64,000 bases of DNA from Streptomyces naganishii JCM 4654 (GCF_014650575.1 NZ_BMVF01000007.1:310001-374000); one strand, 5' to 3'. Positions 42,427 through 52,113 are shown, numbered from the stretch's first letter. The notes: generated from the letters alone by a model not told the origin. Numbers and translations are program-made.

Positions 42427-43106
42427 CGGTGCTCCACCTCACGGACGACACGGAGGCGGCCGACCTCGCCGCCTTCCTGTCCCGGCTGCTGCACTACGAC
42501 CGCGCGGCCGCCGTGCGCCTTCAGGCGGCGGGCACCGCGCTCGCCGTGTTCGGACGGCCGCCGTCCTTCGAGGTGCTGGCCGTGCGTGCGGTGCGGCTCG
42601 CCAAGCCGTACGAGAACGGGCTCGACGTCACCCTCGACGTGACCGTGTCCGCCGGTGAGCTGCTGGAGTCGGTGGACGAGACGGCCGCCACGGCCGTCGT
42701 TCCGGCCGCGGTGACCGGGCCGCCGTGGGCGGGTGTGCTCCCGCCGCGCGGGGGCTGGCAGCCCGAGCCCGGGCTGCCCCCGGCGGAGCGCCTGCGGGCG
42801 ACGGTCGCCGCCGCCGTCACCGAATTCCGCACCCGGAGCGGAGAGTTGGCGCCCGAGGAGCGCACCCGCGCCGGACTCGACCTGATCGGGCGGGAGATCT
42901 GGTCCCGGACCGTGGGGCAGACCCGGCTCCCGGTGCGGGCCCTGCACGCGGCGCAGTCCCTCGGCTTCCTGCGCTCCCGCGCGAGTGCCGGCGAGGGCGA
43001 CCTCGCGCTGTTCTCGTCGGGGGCCTGGCTGCGGCTGCGCACCCCCTACGGTTCGATAGCCGTGCGGCAGGCCGGGCTCGGCACGCTGGGCGTCAGCGTC
43101 CGCTGA
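42423..43106 (+). CDS. conserved actinobacterial protein of unknown function
   Basis: 227 aa, soluble, Ala/Leu/Arg-rich. Recognisable only as a conserved Streptomyces hypothetical (MTVLHLTDDTEAADLAAFLS, RLLHYDRAAAVRLQAAGTAL, GREIWSRTVGQTRLPVRALH). No catalytic motif or membrane segment. Translationally coupled to the thioesterase by ATGA. It may act with EttA or the thioesterase, but nothing in the sequence shows how. Confidence 0.82.
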   Translation: MTVLHLTDDTEAADLAAFLSRLLHYDRAAAVRLQAAGTALAVFGRPPSFEVLAVRAVRLAKPYENGLDVTLDVTVSAGELLESVDETAATAVVPAAVTGPPWAGVLPPRGGWQPEPGLPPAERLRATVAAAVTEFRTRSGELAPEERTRAGLDLIGREIWSRTVGQTRLPVRALHAAQSLGFLRSRASAGEGDLALFSSGAWLRLRTPYGSIAVRQAGLGTLGVSVR

Positions 43107-43135
43107 CCCCCTGGCCCGCCGGGGCGGAGAGCCGG

Positions 43136-44095
43136 TCAGTCCCGTTCGCTGTCGTCGGGGCGTACCGCGATGTGGTCGGGCTCCAGTTCCAGCGCCACAC
43201 GGTCGCGCATGCCGAGGGCCTGGGTGTACTCGGCGGGCAGTTGCAGGCGTCCCGCGCGGTCCAGCATGGCGTACTCGCGGCTCACCACCCGCTCGTGTCC
43301 GGTCGCCTCGTCCACCTCGCTGCGGCGCAGCACCTCGGTGGAGGTGCGGCCGTCGCGGATGGCGACCGTGCGGCGGACCTCCGTGGCCACCGCCTGGTCG
43401 TGGGTGACGATGACGATGGTGGTACCCAGGCGTTCGTTGGCGGTGCGGAAGGCGGCGAAGACCTGCTCGCCGGTGTGGGAGTCGAGTTCGCCGGTGGGCT
43501 CGTCGGCGAGCAGCACCGCCGGGTTGTTGGCGAGGGCCACCGCGATCGCGACGCGCTGCTGCTGGCCGCCGGACATCTGGTGCGGGCGGCGGTCCCGGCA
43601 GTCGCCGACCTCCAGGAGTTCCAGCAGCTCCAGGGCGCGTTCGGCCTTGGCGCGGCGGGTGCGTCCGCGGGCGCCCGCGAGCTGCATCGGCAGGGCGACG
43701 TTCTGCGCGGCGGTCAGGTACGGCAGGACGTTGCGGGAGGTCTGCTGCCAGACGAAGCCGACGACCTCACGGCGGTAGCGCAGGCGGTCCTTGGCGGTCA
43801 TGGCGAGCAGGTCGTGGTCGGCGACGCGGGCCGCCCCGGCGGTCGGGGTGTCCAGCCCGGCGAGGATGTTCATCAGGGTGGACTTGCCGCTGCCGGACGC
43901 GCCGACGAGGGCCATGAGCTCGCCCTCGCGGACCAGCAGGTCCAGGCCTTGGAGGGCCTGCACCTCGACACCGTCCGCGGAGAAGATGCGCACCAGGCGG
44001 TCGCAGGTGATCAGGGCGTCGTGGCCGTAGGCCGGCTGCTCGCGGTGCGCGGTCGCCCGCCGGGCGAGGTCGGCGAGCGTGGGATGCGTCGTCAT
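43136..44095 (-). CDS. MacB/LolD-type ABC ATPase with AbrB-like C-terminal tail
   Basis: 319 aa. Walker A GASGSGKSTLMNILAG (~residue 67), Q-loop WQQTSRNVLP, signature MSGGQQQRVAIAVAL, Walker B AVLLADEPTGELDSHTGEQV, and H-loop VTHDQ mark a LolD/MacB-class ATPase serving FtsX-like permeases. After the ATPase, residues ~270-319 (YAMLDRAGRLQLPAEYTQAL, DRVALELEPDHIAVRP) form a SpoVT/AbrB-like swapped hairpin, an unusual addition that may dimerise or sense. ATGA overlap with the small gene upstream. Powers the two permeases encoded before it. Confidence 0.9.
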   Translation of the reverse strand: MTTHPTLADLARRATAHREQPAYGHDALITCDRLVRIFSADGVEVQALQGLDLLVREGELMALVGASGSGKSTLMNILAGLDTPTAGAARVADHDLLAMTAKDRLRYRREVVGFVWQQTSRNVLPYLTAAQNVALPMQLAGARGRTRRAKAERALELLELLEVGDCRDRRPHQMSGGQQQRVAIAVALANNPAVLLADEPTGELDSHTGEQVFAAFRTANERLGTTIVIVTHDQAVATEVRRTVAIRDGRTSTEVLRRSEVDEATGHERVVSREYAMLDRAGRLQLPAEYTQALGMRDRVALELEPDHIAVRPDDSERD

Positions 44096-44316
44096 CGGTG
44101 AGCTCCTGCGCGGCGGCTGGGGCGGATGAGGCGGTCGCCGGGACCGCCGACGGGGATGGGACCGCCGGGGTCACTGGGACTGGGACCGCTGGGGCGATAG
44201 GGGTGAAAGGGACCACTGGGGTCACCGGGACCGGGCCCGCCGGGGCCGCTGCCGGGGGCACCGGCACCGCTGGGGTGGCTTGGACCCGGGCAGGCACGGA
44301 GGCCGGGGCGGTTCAT
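44092..44316 (-). CDS. small Gly/Pro-rich protein between permease and ATPase
   Basis: 74 aa, almost entirely Gly, Pro, Ser and Asp with a basic end (RLIRPSRRAGAHR) and an early Cys (LRACPGPSH). Its ATG overlaps the permease stop (ATGA) and its stop overlaps the ATPase ATG (ATGA). Two perfect junctions argue that it is translated, at least as a coupling device. No domain. It could instead be a spacer that keeps ribosomes moving from permease to ATPase. Confidence 0.5.
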   Translation of the reverse strand: MNRPGLRACPGPSHPSGAGAPGSGPGGPGPGDPSGPFHPYRPSGPSPSDPGGPIPVGGPGDRLIRPSRRAGAHR

Positions 44317-47096
44317 CCGGAATCCCCCGCCCTGAGCTCCCGTACCGAACCCCTGCGCCCCGTCCACCAGGCCTGCCCGGCGGCGACCCCCACAGCGAGC
44401 AGCAGCACCGCGGCGGCCGGCAGGGCCAGCGACAGGGGGTCGGTCCGCAGCACACCCGCGCCGGAGTAGGCCGCGGCGGGAGGCAGGGCCACCGTGGTCA
44501 GATCGATGCCGGGGGACAGCAGCCGGATGGTCGCCCAGCCCGTCAGCGCGCCGCCCGCCGCGGCGAGCACGGCCTGGGGCAGGGACTCCAGGATCAGCAG
44601 GCGGCGGCCCTGGGCTCGGGTGAGGCCCATGGTGCGCAGCCGGGCGAGGAGCGCGGCGCGTTCGGGGGCCGCGCGCAGCAGCGCGAGCAGCAGAGCGAGT
44701 ACGGCGTAGCCGGCGCTCGCCGCGACCGCCGCCGCGTAGACGCGCCCGGCGCCGGTCTGGAGGGGCGAGTCGACGTAGTGCGCCCGCTCCTCGGACCGCA
44801 GCTGCACGGACGCCGCCTTGCCGGTGGCGGCGCGCAGGGCGTGGGCGTCGAGGTGGGCGCCGGTCACCAGCAGGGTGGTCGTGCGGGCGGCCGCCCGGTC
44901 CAGCCCGGCGCGGTCGACGACCAGGAATTCGTCGCCGACCACGGCCGGGGTCCGGTCGCGGACGACGGCGATCCGTACGGTGATGTCGGCGCCGTCGCCG
45001 AGGCGGACCGGGAACGGCTGGGTGCCGTAGGTCCGGGCGACGGACGGGGAAGCCAGCGCGGGCAGCGCGGAGGAGCGCCCCGCGGCCGGGCGGTGCAGCC
45101 GCTCCACGGGGAAGGGGCCGAGGCCGGTGCGGCCGGCGAGGGAGGCGTAGTCGGCGGGGGCGACGCCGGCCAGGGACACCGGGGTGAGGTTCGCGCCCGC
45201 CTTGGCCTGGTAGTCGACGCTCATCTCGCTGACGTGACCGACGCCGGGCGCCCGGCGGACCCGGTCGGGCAGCCCGGCCGGCAGCGCTGCGCTGCCCTCC
45301 ACACGGGCGTCCGCGCCCACGGCGGACAGCGCGGCGTGGTCCCGCGCGTCGGAGATGCCGGCGAGGACCGATCCGCCGAAGGCGGCCGTGGTGAGCGCGG
45401 TCAGCAGCGCGAGCAGCGGCAGCACCGCGGAGACGGACGTGCGTCCCGCGCGGGCGAGCGACAGGTGCCCCACCGCCCCGCGCAGCCGCCGGGCCGGACC
45501 CGCCAGCCGGCGCAGTGGCAGCGGGTACAGCCGGACCAGCACCAGGGCCGCGATCACACCCACCAACACCGGGGCGAGGGAGACCAGTTGGTCACCCGAG
45601 ACGCCGGACGAGGTCTCTGCGGAGCCGCCGCCCGAGCCGGAGGCGCCGGACGTGCCCGACACGCCCCTGCGCCGCAGCGCCTCCACCGCGCCCGCCGCGA
45701 TCACCAGCAGGGTGAGTTCGGCGACCGTGCGGCGCCGGGACGGGCGCCGTGACACCGCGTCCTCGCGCGGGCCGTGCACGCGGACCGCGCGGTGGGTGAC
45801 CATCGCGCGCAGGGGCAGCGCCGAGCAGGCGAGCGCGGTGACCGCCACCGCCGCGAGGACCGCGGGCACACGGCGCTCGGTGGGGACCGCGAGCAGCGCG
45901 GCCGCGAGTCCGAGCGCGCCGGCGGGCACGGCGGCCACGGCCGTCTCGGCGAGCAGGCGTCCGCCCAGGGCGCGCAGGGAGGAGCCGCGGGCGCGCAGCA
46001 GGGCGAGTTCGGCGCGGCGGCGGTCGGCGGCGAGACCGCCTGCCATCAGCAGGACGACGGCGGCGACCGTCGCGGTGCCGAAGGCGGCGACGGACACGAG
46101 CGGTTCGATGCCGGCGGCGAGACGGTCGTAGTCGTTGAGCACGTCGTCGAGGTCGGTGTCCGCCTGCGTGGTCTGGTCGGTGACCGTGCGGACCTGCCCG
46201 AGCCCCGGCCCCGACTCCAGAGCCGCGACCGAGGACTTCAGGCCGCCCAGCTCGTGGGCGTGCAGGGCGCGGGTGTCGGGCGCGATCTGCCAGTAGCGGA
46301 ACGGGTGCCCGGGGGTGCCGAGCAGGGCCGGGGCCGCCTCGGGCTGCAGCAGCAGGGCGCCGAGCCAGTAGTACTGCGGGTCGGCCGAGGGGACGCGCAC
46401 CAGCGAAGGGGTACGAAGGAGGGGCTCGGACGCCCAGTAGGCGCCGCCGGGTTCGCGCGGGTCGAGGATGCCGGTGACGCGCACGGCGAGCGGGCGGCGG
46501 GCCGCGCCCGGCACGTGGAGGACCGAACCCACCCGCAGGCGCAGGCTTCTGGCCGTCTCGGCGGTCACGGCGGCCTCGACCTCGGCGGTCGCCGCCGTGA
46601 CGGTGCCGTTCACGCGGGGCAGCCGGCCCGCGCGCACCGAGGAGTGCCCGCCGAGGCCGTTCTGCGCGACCAGCCGCAGCCGCGCGGGCAGTCCGCTGGG
46701 CCGGGGGATGAAGGTGTCGGGCACGGCGAGGGGGTCGCTGTTCTGCACGCCGTACGAGGACTGGGCGCGGTCGGCGACCAGTGGCCGCTGGACGGCGCGC
46801 AGCACCCCCGCGAACTGCCGCCCCAGAGCGGCCGGGCGCAGCGCGTCCTCCCGCTGCGGCTGACCGGACCCGTCGTCCAGGCCCGGGGCGAACAGCCACA
46901 CGCTGGTGCGGTCCGGGTGCGCCCGCTCGACCGCGTGGACCAGGCCGGCGTCCCGGTACCGGTCGAGCGCGCGCGGGAACACCGCGGCCAGGCACGCGGT
47001 CAGCGCGACCAGCAGCGCCAGGGCGGCCGCGGCGGCCGGTGCGGTGCGCAGCCGGACGCGGACCCAGGAAGCGGTGACGCGGTCCACCTCACTCAC
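44313..47096 (-). CDS. FtsX-like ABC permease
   Basis: 927 aa, GTG start overlapping the upstream permease by 8 bases. An N-terminal helix (APAAAAALALLVALTACLAA), a large extracytoplasmic MacB-type domain, a cluster of three helices at ~335-425, more helices near 505, an internal second periplasmic domain and final helices (YAAAVAASAGYAVLALLLAL). This is the long duplicated FtsX architecture of actinobacterial exporters. It probably heterodimerises with the 1094-aa permease next to it and uses the ATPase downstream. Substrate unknown. Confidence 0.88.
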   Translation of the reverse strand: MSEVDRVTASWVRVRLRTAPAAAAALALLVALTACLAAVFPRALDRYRDAGLVHAVERAHPDRTSVWLFAPGLDDGSGQPQREDALRPAALGRQFAGVLRAVQRPLVADRAQSSYGVQNSDPLAVPDTFIPRPSGLPARLRLVAQNGLGGHSSVRAGRLPRVNGTVTAATAEVEAAVTAETARSLRLRVGSVLHVPGAARRPLAVRVTGILDPREPGGAYWASEPLLRTPSLVRVPSADPQYYWLGALLLQPEAAPALLGTPGHPFRYWQIAPDTRALHAHELGGLKSSVAALESGPGLGQVRTVTDQTTQADTDLDDVLNDYDRLAAGIEPLVSVAAFGTATVAAVVLLMAGGLAADRRRAELALLRARGSSLRALGGRLLAETAVAAVPAGALGLAAALLAVPTERRVPAVLAAVAVTALACSALPLRAMVTHRAVRVHGPREDAVSRRPSRRRTVAELTLLVIAAGAVEALRRRGVSGTSGASGSGGGSAETSSGVSGDQLVSLAPVLVGVIAALVLVRLYPLPLRRLAGPARRLRGAVGHLSLARAGRTSVSAVLPLLALLTALTTAAFGGSVLAGISDARDHAALSAVGADARVEGSAALPAGLPDRVRRAPGVGHVSEMSVDYQAKAGANLTPVSLAGVAPADYASLAGRTGLGPFPVERLHRPAAGRSSALPALASPSVARTYGTQPFPVRLGDGADITVRIAVVRDRTPAVVGDEFLVVDRAGLDRAAARTTTLLVTGAHLDAHALRAATGKAASVQLRSEERAHYVDSPLQTGAGRVYAAAVAASAGYAVLALLLALLRAAPERAALLARLRTMGLTRAQGRRLLILESLPQAVLAAAGGALTGWATIRLLSPGIDLTTVALPPAAAYSGAGVLRTDPLSLALPAAAVLLLAVGVAAGQAWWTGRRGSVRELRAGDSG

Positions 47097-50000
47097 CTCC
47101 GCCGTCTCGCAGGGACACCGCCGGGTCGGACCGGCGCAGGCTCAGGGCCGCGGTGACGAGCAGCGGCGCGGCGGCGACCGCCGCCAGCAGCACGGCCACG
47201 CGGCCGGGCGGGAGCTGGACCAGCACCGCCGGCACCGGCTTCGCCGCCTGCCCGGTGAGCACGATCAGCGGCACCACCGCCCGGGTCAGCACCGCGCCCA
47301 GGGCGACACCGACCGCCAGTGCCAGGGCGACCAGTACGCCGTGCTCGGCGGCGAGCATGCGGGCCAGCTTCCGGCGCGGGGCGCCCAGGGCCCGCAGTAC
47401 GGCGAACTCGGCGTCCCGTTCCCGCAGCGCGCCGGCCGCGCTCACCGCGAAGCCGAGCGCCGCCAGGGCCGCGGCGACGACGGCCGCGGCGGTGAACGCG
47501 GCCGCGGGCCCGGCGCCGAACGGGTCGCCGCGCAGCTGCCCGGCGATCTCGTCGCGCACCACCACCTGCGCCGGCTCCACGTCGGGCAGGGCCCGCAGCG
47601 CGGCGGCCACCTGCGCCGACCGGCCCGGGTCGGCGCTCAGCCACCACTCGGTGGGCGGCACCCCGTCGCCGTAGCGCGCCTGGAGCAGCCGGTTCACCGA
47701 CCGCAGGTCCATCAGCAGGCCGCCGCCGTCGTGGGCCGCGTCGGCCGCGCCGGCCGAGGCCTGGTCCGGCTGTCCCGCGGTGGTCGGCAGCGCGCGCACC
47801 GACCGTGCGATGCGGACCGGGACGGAGCGGCCGTCGATCGTCACGTCCACGCGCTGGCCGGGGTGCGCGCCCGCGGCGGTCAGGAACGCGCCGGTGGCGA
47901 GTGCGGCGACCTCGGGCTGCGGCGGCTGGACGACCCGCACCCGTACGGTGACCGTGCCCACCACCCAGGTGTCCTCGTGCGGCACGTAGCCGGTGCCGTA
48001 GGCGACGGTCAGCGGGCGGGCGGAGGTGACGGAGGGCCGGGACGGGGAGGTGCTGCCGTCGGGGGAGGAGGTGGTGCCGGTGCTGGAGGAGACCGCCTGC
48101 CAGGCGGTGGGCAGCGACAGCCGCCGTACGGTGCCGTCGGCGGCCTCGGCCGTCATCTCCAAGACGGTCAGGCTGTGCTGCTCGGCGCGGTCGACCGGCT
48201 GGGTCAGGCTCAGCTCGAGAGCGGTCAGGAGCAGCGGGCCCGCGGCGGCGGGCACGTCCAGCGTCAGGGGGCGGGAGCGGCCGTCGGCCGGGAGCGAGCC
48301 GAGCGGCATCCGGTACGGCACCCCGTAGCGGTCCTCCAGGGTCACGGCCACGTCCACCGAGGGGCTCGTCGCGGAACCGCGGATGCCCGCCGTCAGGTGC
48401 AGCCGGGCGGTGCCCGCGGGCAGCTTCACGCCGGCCGCCGCGCCCTTCGGCGCCAGCCCCGACAGCAGCGGGCCCACCGGGGACGCGGCCAGATCGGGGC
48501 GCATCAGGACCGCGTCCGACGCCCGGGTCGTGTCCAGTGCCAGCACGGTCGCCGTGCGGTCGCCGGACAGGGGCAGCGCGGCGCGCACGGCGGGGGCGGC
48601 GGCGCGGACGTGCCCGACGGCGGCGTAGTTCTCGGTGCGCCCGAGTTCGCCCTCCCCGGCGGCCAGCACCCGCACCGGCACCCCCGCCCGGAAGTCGGCC
48701 TGGTCGTCCTGCGAACGGTCCCAGGAGGCGCCCTGGCCGATTGCCAGCATGCCCAGCGCCACCGCCAGCACCAGCAGCAGCACCGGACCCGCCCCGCGCA
48801 TTGGGCGGCGGCTGAACTGCCAGCCCGCCAGCGCCGCCGGCAGCCCCCGGCCGCCCGCGGCGCGCCGCTCGGCCAGCCGGGCCACCGGCGGCAGCAACCG
48901 CAGCGTCAGGACCGTGCCGGCCAGCAGGGCGAGCGCGGGCGCGGTGACGAGCAGCGGGTCGATGCCGAGCGCGCCCGTGCGGTCCCCGGCGACGGCGCCG
49001 GTGGGCTGCCGGTCCAGCTGCCAGTACGCGACGGCGGCCACCGCCAGCAGCCCGACGTCCGCGCCGGCGCGCAGCGGCGCGGGCAGCGCACGGGCCCGCG
49101 GTCCGGCCGCGAACGACGACGTCAGCGCGGGCAGCGTCACCGCCACCGCGCAGCCCAGCGCCACAGCCACCGCGACCAGCCACACCCCCGGCCGTCCGGC
49201 CGCCGGGATGTCCGGGTGCAGCCCGATCCGGGCCAGGGCGCCCTGCCCGGCCAGCAGCCGGGTGAACGGCCCGGCGAGCAGCGGGGCGCACAGCACGGCG
49301 GGCAGCGCGAGCAGCAGCGCCTCCAGGGCGGCCAGCGAGGCGATCCGGGCGCGTGAAGCGCCGCGCGCCCGCAACAGGCGGGTCTCACCGGCGCGTTCGG
49401 TGCTCAGCAGCCGGGCCACCAGCAGCAGTGCGTAGGCCGCGAGCAGGACCAGTTGCAGCGCGGCGATCAGCAGGGTGGACCGCGTGACGAGCAGCGAGCG
49501 GTCGATCCGGTCCAGCACCTCCGGCAGCGAGGTCGTCACGGTCACCGTGTCGCCCGGCGCGACCGTCCTGCGCAGTTCGGCGGCGCCCGGGCGCACCGCC
49601 TCGCGCAGCGCGCCGATGCGCCCGGTCGTCAGCGCCGTGAAGTCCGCGGACACCTGCCAGGCCGACTGCCCGGCGGTCACCCTCGTACCGGAGAGCACGC
49701 CGGGCGCGGCGAGCAGCGGGCCGTACGTCGTGAAGTCGACCTTGCGCACCCCGCGGCCGCCCAGGTCGTCCAGCTGCCAGTACGCGGCGCCGGCGCGGGC
49801 GGGCCGGTACAGACCGGTGATCCGCACCCGGACCTTCGGGCCGCCCAGCCGGTCGGCGAGCGTGAGCCGGGCGCCGGTGGCCAGGGAGAGCCGCCGGGCG
49901 GCCGTCTCGGGCAGCGCGGCCTCCAGGTCCCCCGCCGCCGTCGCGCGCGGCAGGCGGCCGGAGACCAGCCGCACCTGGCTGCCGTCCAGGCCGGCGAAGT

Positions 50001-50373
50001 AGGTCAGGTCCGGGTCGCCGGACCGGTCGGCGGGCGGTCGCAGGGAGACGGGAAGGGCGTACGGGCCGGAGCGCACCAGCTTCCGCACGGTCACCGGCAG
50101 TCCGTCGAAGGCCTCGCCCGCCCGCTGCCGCACGGCGGCGTCGGCCCGCGCGCGGTCGGCCACGGGCACATCGGCCCGCACGGTCAGGGCGGCGTCCGCC
50201 GCGTTGCGCGGGTCGCGCAGGGCGTGGCGCAGGGCCGCGTCGCCGATCGCGCCGGAGTAGGCGGCGAACGTCGAAAGGACGGCCGTGGTGAGCAGGACGG
50301 TCAGCAGCGCGGCGGCCGCCGGCAGACGGTGCGCCCGCGCGCGCAGCAGCACCAGCCCCGTGAACCCCGCCAC
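47089..50373 (-). CDS. large FtsX-like ABC permease
   Basis: 1094 aa, GTG start behind GGGGGGAG. N-terminal helix (LPAAAALLTVLLTTAVLSTF), a MacB-like extracytoplasmic domain, membrane clusters around 305-460 (LLIAALQLVLLAAYALLLVA) and 480-560, a second large beta-rich extracytoplasmic region including VMLEMTAEA-like repeats, and three final helices ending SLRRSDPAVSLRDGGGE. First gene of a four-gene export operon. Systems of this type shed lipoproteins or export peptides; no substrate clue is encoded here. Confidence 0.88.
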   Translation of the reverse strand: MAGFTGLVLLRARAHRLPAAAALLTVLLTTAVLSTFAAYSGAIGDAALRHALRDPRNAADAALTVRADVPVADRARADAAVRQRAGEAFDGLPVTVRKLVRSGPYALPVSLRPPADRSGDPDLTYFAGLDGSQVRLVSGRLPRATAAGDLEAALPETAARRLSLATGARLTLADRLGGPKVRVRITGLYRPARAGAAYWQLDDLGGRGVRKVDFTTYGPLLAAPGVLSGTRVTAGQSAWQVSADFTALTTGRIGALREAVRPGAAELRRTVAPGDTVTVTTSLPEVLDRIDRSLLVTRSTLLIAALQLVLLAAYALLLVARLLSTERAGETRLLRARGASRARIASLAALEALLLALPAVLCAPLLAGPFTRLLAGQGALARIGLHPDIPAAGRPGVWLVAVAVALGCAVAVTLPALTSSFAAGPRARALPAPLRAGADVGLLAVAAVAYWQLDRQPTGAVAGDRTGALGIDPLLVTAPALALLAGTVLTLRLLPPVARLAERRAAGGRGLPAALAGWQFSRRPMRGAGPVLLLVLAVALGMLAIGQGASWDRSQDDQADFRAGVPVRVLAAGEGELGRTENYAAVGHVRAAAPAVRAALPLSGDRTATVLALDTTRASDAVLMRPDLAASPVGPLLSGLAPKGAAAGVKLPAGTARLHLTAGIRGSATSPSVDVAVTLEDRYGVPYRMPLGSLPADGRSRPLTLDVPAAAGPLLLTALELSLTQPVDRAEQHSLTVLEMTAEAADGTVRRLSLPTAWQAVSSSTGTTSSPDGSTSPSRPSVTSARPLTVAYGTGYVPHEDTWVVGTVTVRVRVVQPPQPEVAALATGAFLTAAGAHPGQRVDVTIDGRSVPVRIARSVRALPTTAGQPDQASAGAADAAHDGGGLLMDLRSVNRLLQARYGDGVPPTEWWLSADPGRSAQVAAALRALPDVEPAQVVVRDEIAGQLRGDPFGAGPAAAFTAAAVVAAALAALGFAVSAAGALRERDAEFAVLRALGAPRRKLARMLAAEHGVLVALALAVGVALGAVLTRAVVPLIVLTGQAAKPVPAVLVQLPPGRVAVLLAAVAAAPLLVTAALSLRRSDPAVSLRDGGGE

Positions 50374-50459
50374 CCGGCTCCCCCCGCCGTTGTCCAGACC
50401 TCCGAGCGATGCTGTCAGAGGGAGGGGACCGCGGGTAAGCGCTTGTGGATCGACCTTGA

Positions 50460-50481
50460 CCGGATTGTGACCGCAATCCGG
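50460..50481. promoter_or_regulatory. CCGGATTG inverted repeat in the permease/globin gap
   Basis: CCGGATTG-tgaccg-CAATCCGG, with further CCGGATT/CCGGATCC copies at 50492-50516. Lies about 90 bases upstream of the permease GTG. Candidate operator of the export operon. Confidence 0.4.
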
Positions 50482-50569
50482 CGCACGGCGACCGGATTCC
50501 GGGACGACCGGATCCGGTCCAGGGGCGCTTAGCGCAGGGTGCTCAGTCGGGAATGCTCGGCCGGGGTGC

Positions 50570-50974
50570 TCAGTCCGGGGTGTTGATCATCGAAGCGGCC
50601 GCGTACGTCAGGTAGTTCCACAGCGTCTGCTCGTGCTCGGGCGAAAGGCCCAGCTCGTCGACGGCCACCCGCATGTGCCGCAGCCAGGCGTCGTGCGCGG
50701 CGCGGTCGACCGTGAAGGGCGCGTGCCGCATGCGCAGCCGGGGATGGCCGCGCCGCTCGCCGTACGTCGTCGGGCCGCCCCAGTACTGGATCAGGAACAG
50801 CCTCAGCCGCTCCTCGGCCGGACCCAGGTCCTCCTCGGGGTACATCGCCCGCAGTTCGGGGTCGTCCGCGACGCCCTCGTAGAAACGGTGGACCAGCCGG
50901 CGGAAGGTCTCCTCCCCGCCGACCTGCTCGTAGAACGTCTGCTCCTGAAGCGTGCCGCGCCGAATCTCATTCAC
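50570..50974 (-). CDS. glbO: group II truncated haemoglobin GlbO
   Basis: 134 aa. Family landmarks: FYEQVGGEETFRRLVHRFYE, YPEEDLGPAEERLRLFLIQY, WGGPTTYGERRGHPRLRMRH with the proximal His in RMRHAPF, and the Trp of helix G in DAWLRHM. trHbII proteins bind oxygen tightly and protect against oxidative and nitrosative stress. ATG near the convergent-free upstream gap; divergent from the methyltransferase gene. Confidence 0.93.
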   Translation of the reverse strand: MNEIRRGTLQEQTFYEQVGGEETFRRLVHRFYEGVADDPELRAMYPEEDLGPAEERLRLFLIQYWGGPTTYGERRGHPRLRMRHAPFTVDRAAHDAWLRHMRVAVDELGLSPEHEQTLWNYLTYAAASMINTPD

Positions 50975-51093
50975 CCGTCCATGGTCTCAGACGCCCGGAC
51001 CGAGGTCCGCGGTCCTAGGCCCTCGGCCCCACGGCCCTCCCGGTCCGCCGGACGTACTCGCCACGGCGGGCCCCCGCGCAGCACAGTGGAGTC

Positions 51094-52080
51094 ATGGGCG
51101 CGCACTCCGCAGACCGGGAGACCGACGACCTCGCCGCCGAACTGCGGGCGGAACTGGTGCGGGACATCGAGGCGAGCGGCGCCTGGGCGTCGGACCCGGT
51201 GTGGCGGGAGGCGTTCGGCGCGGTGCCCCGGCACCTGTTCGTGCCGTACTACTACGTCGTCGCCGTGCGCGGCTACGAGCGGCGGTGGGGCGAGAGCCCC
51301 GACCCGAGGGCGCGCGAACGCTGGTTGCGGGGCGCGTACGCCGACGTACCGCTGGCCACCCGCCTGCGCGACGGCGAGCTCGTCTCCTCCAGCAGCCAGC
51401 CCTCGCTCATGGCGCAGATGCTGGCCGAGCTGCGGGTGGAGGACGGCGACCGGGTCCTGGAGATCGGCGCGGGCACCGGCTACAACGCCGCCCTGCTCGC
51501 CCACCGGCTCGGCGCCGACCGCCTCGTCACCACCGTGGACCTCGAACCGGAGATCACCGAGTCGGCGCGGCGGCACCTGGCGGCCGCCGGGCACCACCCG
51601 GCGGTCGTCACCGGCGACGGGGCGCGCGGGGTGCCCGAACACGCCCCCTACGACCGGATCGTGGCCACCTGCGCGCTGCCCTCGATCCCGCGCGCCTGGC
51701 TCGCCCAGTGCGCATCCGGCGCCCGCGTCCTGACACCGATCGCCACCGGCGTGGTCGCGCTGACCGTGCGGGACGCCGCGCACGCCGAGGGGACCTTCCT
51801 GGACACTCCGGCCTACTTCGTGCCGCTGCGCGGGAGCAGCCGGCCCGGGCCGCCCGTCCCGTCGCTGGACGGTGTGCCGCCCGGGGCGCGGGAGCACGAA
51901 CTGTTCCGCTTCCTGCTCGCGCTGGCCCGCGGCCGCCTGGACGCGCGGGAGGCGTACGTCCTGTGGGAGGGCGAGGGGCGGCCTGAGCGCCCCCGCTACG
52001 GGATCACGGTGAGCGGGGCGCACGCCTGGGCGTGGCTGGACCATCCGGAGGGGCCGTACGCCTGGCCCCTTCCGGGCTGA
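51094..52080 (+). CDS. PIMT-like protein methyltransferase
   Basis: 328 aa. An L-isoaspartyl methyltransferase-type sequence: VPRHLFVPYYYVVAVRGYER, the substrate loop LVSSSSQPSLMAQMLAELRV, SAM motif VLEIGAGTGYNAALLAHRLG, motif II DLEPEITESARRH, ATCALPSIPRAWL. A ~100-residue C-terminal extension follows the Rossmann fold, longer than E. coli Pcm. In actinomycetes such proteins include PIMT homologues that modify RiPPs, but no precursor is adjacent here, so protein repair is the default. ATG start. Confidence 0.87.
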   Translation: MGAHSADRETDDLAAELRAELVRDIEASGAWASDPVWREAFGAVPRHLFVPYYYVVAVRGYERRWGESPDPRARERWLRGAYADVPLATRLRDGELVSSSSQPSLMAQMLAELRVEDGDRVLEIGAGTGYNAALLAHRLGADRLVTTVDLEPEITESARRHLAAAGHHPAVVTGDGARGVPEHAPYDRIVATCALPSIPRAWLAQCASGARVLTPIATGVVALTVRDAAHAEGTFLDTPAYFVPLRGSSRPGPPVPSLDGVPPGAREHELFRFLLALARGRLDAREAYVLWEGEGRPERPRYGITVSGAHAWAWLDHPEGPYAWPLPG

Positions 52081-52113
52081 GCCGGGCCGGGCCCGGTCGG
52101 ACCCGGCCGGCCG

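Noticed and set aside
43767..44297. Alternative Pro/Val-rich frame over the permease-ATPase junction
   Set aside because: It would overlap the ATPase gene by more than 300 bases in another frame and lacks the ATGA junctions of the shorter candidate.
46906..49356. 816-codon plus-strand frame opposite the FtsX permeases
   Set aside because: Gln/Arg/Gly-rich mirror of membrane-protein coding sequence; no RBS.
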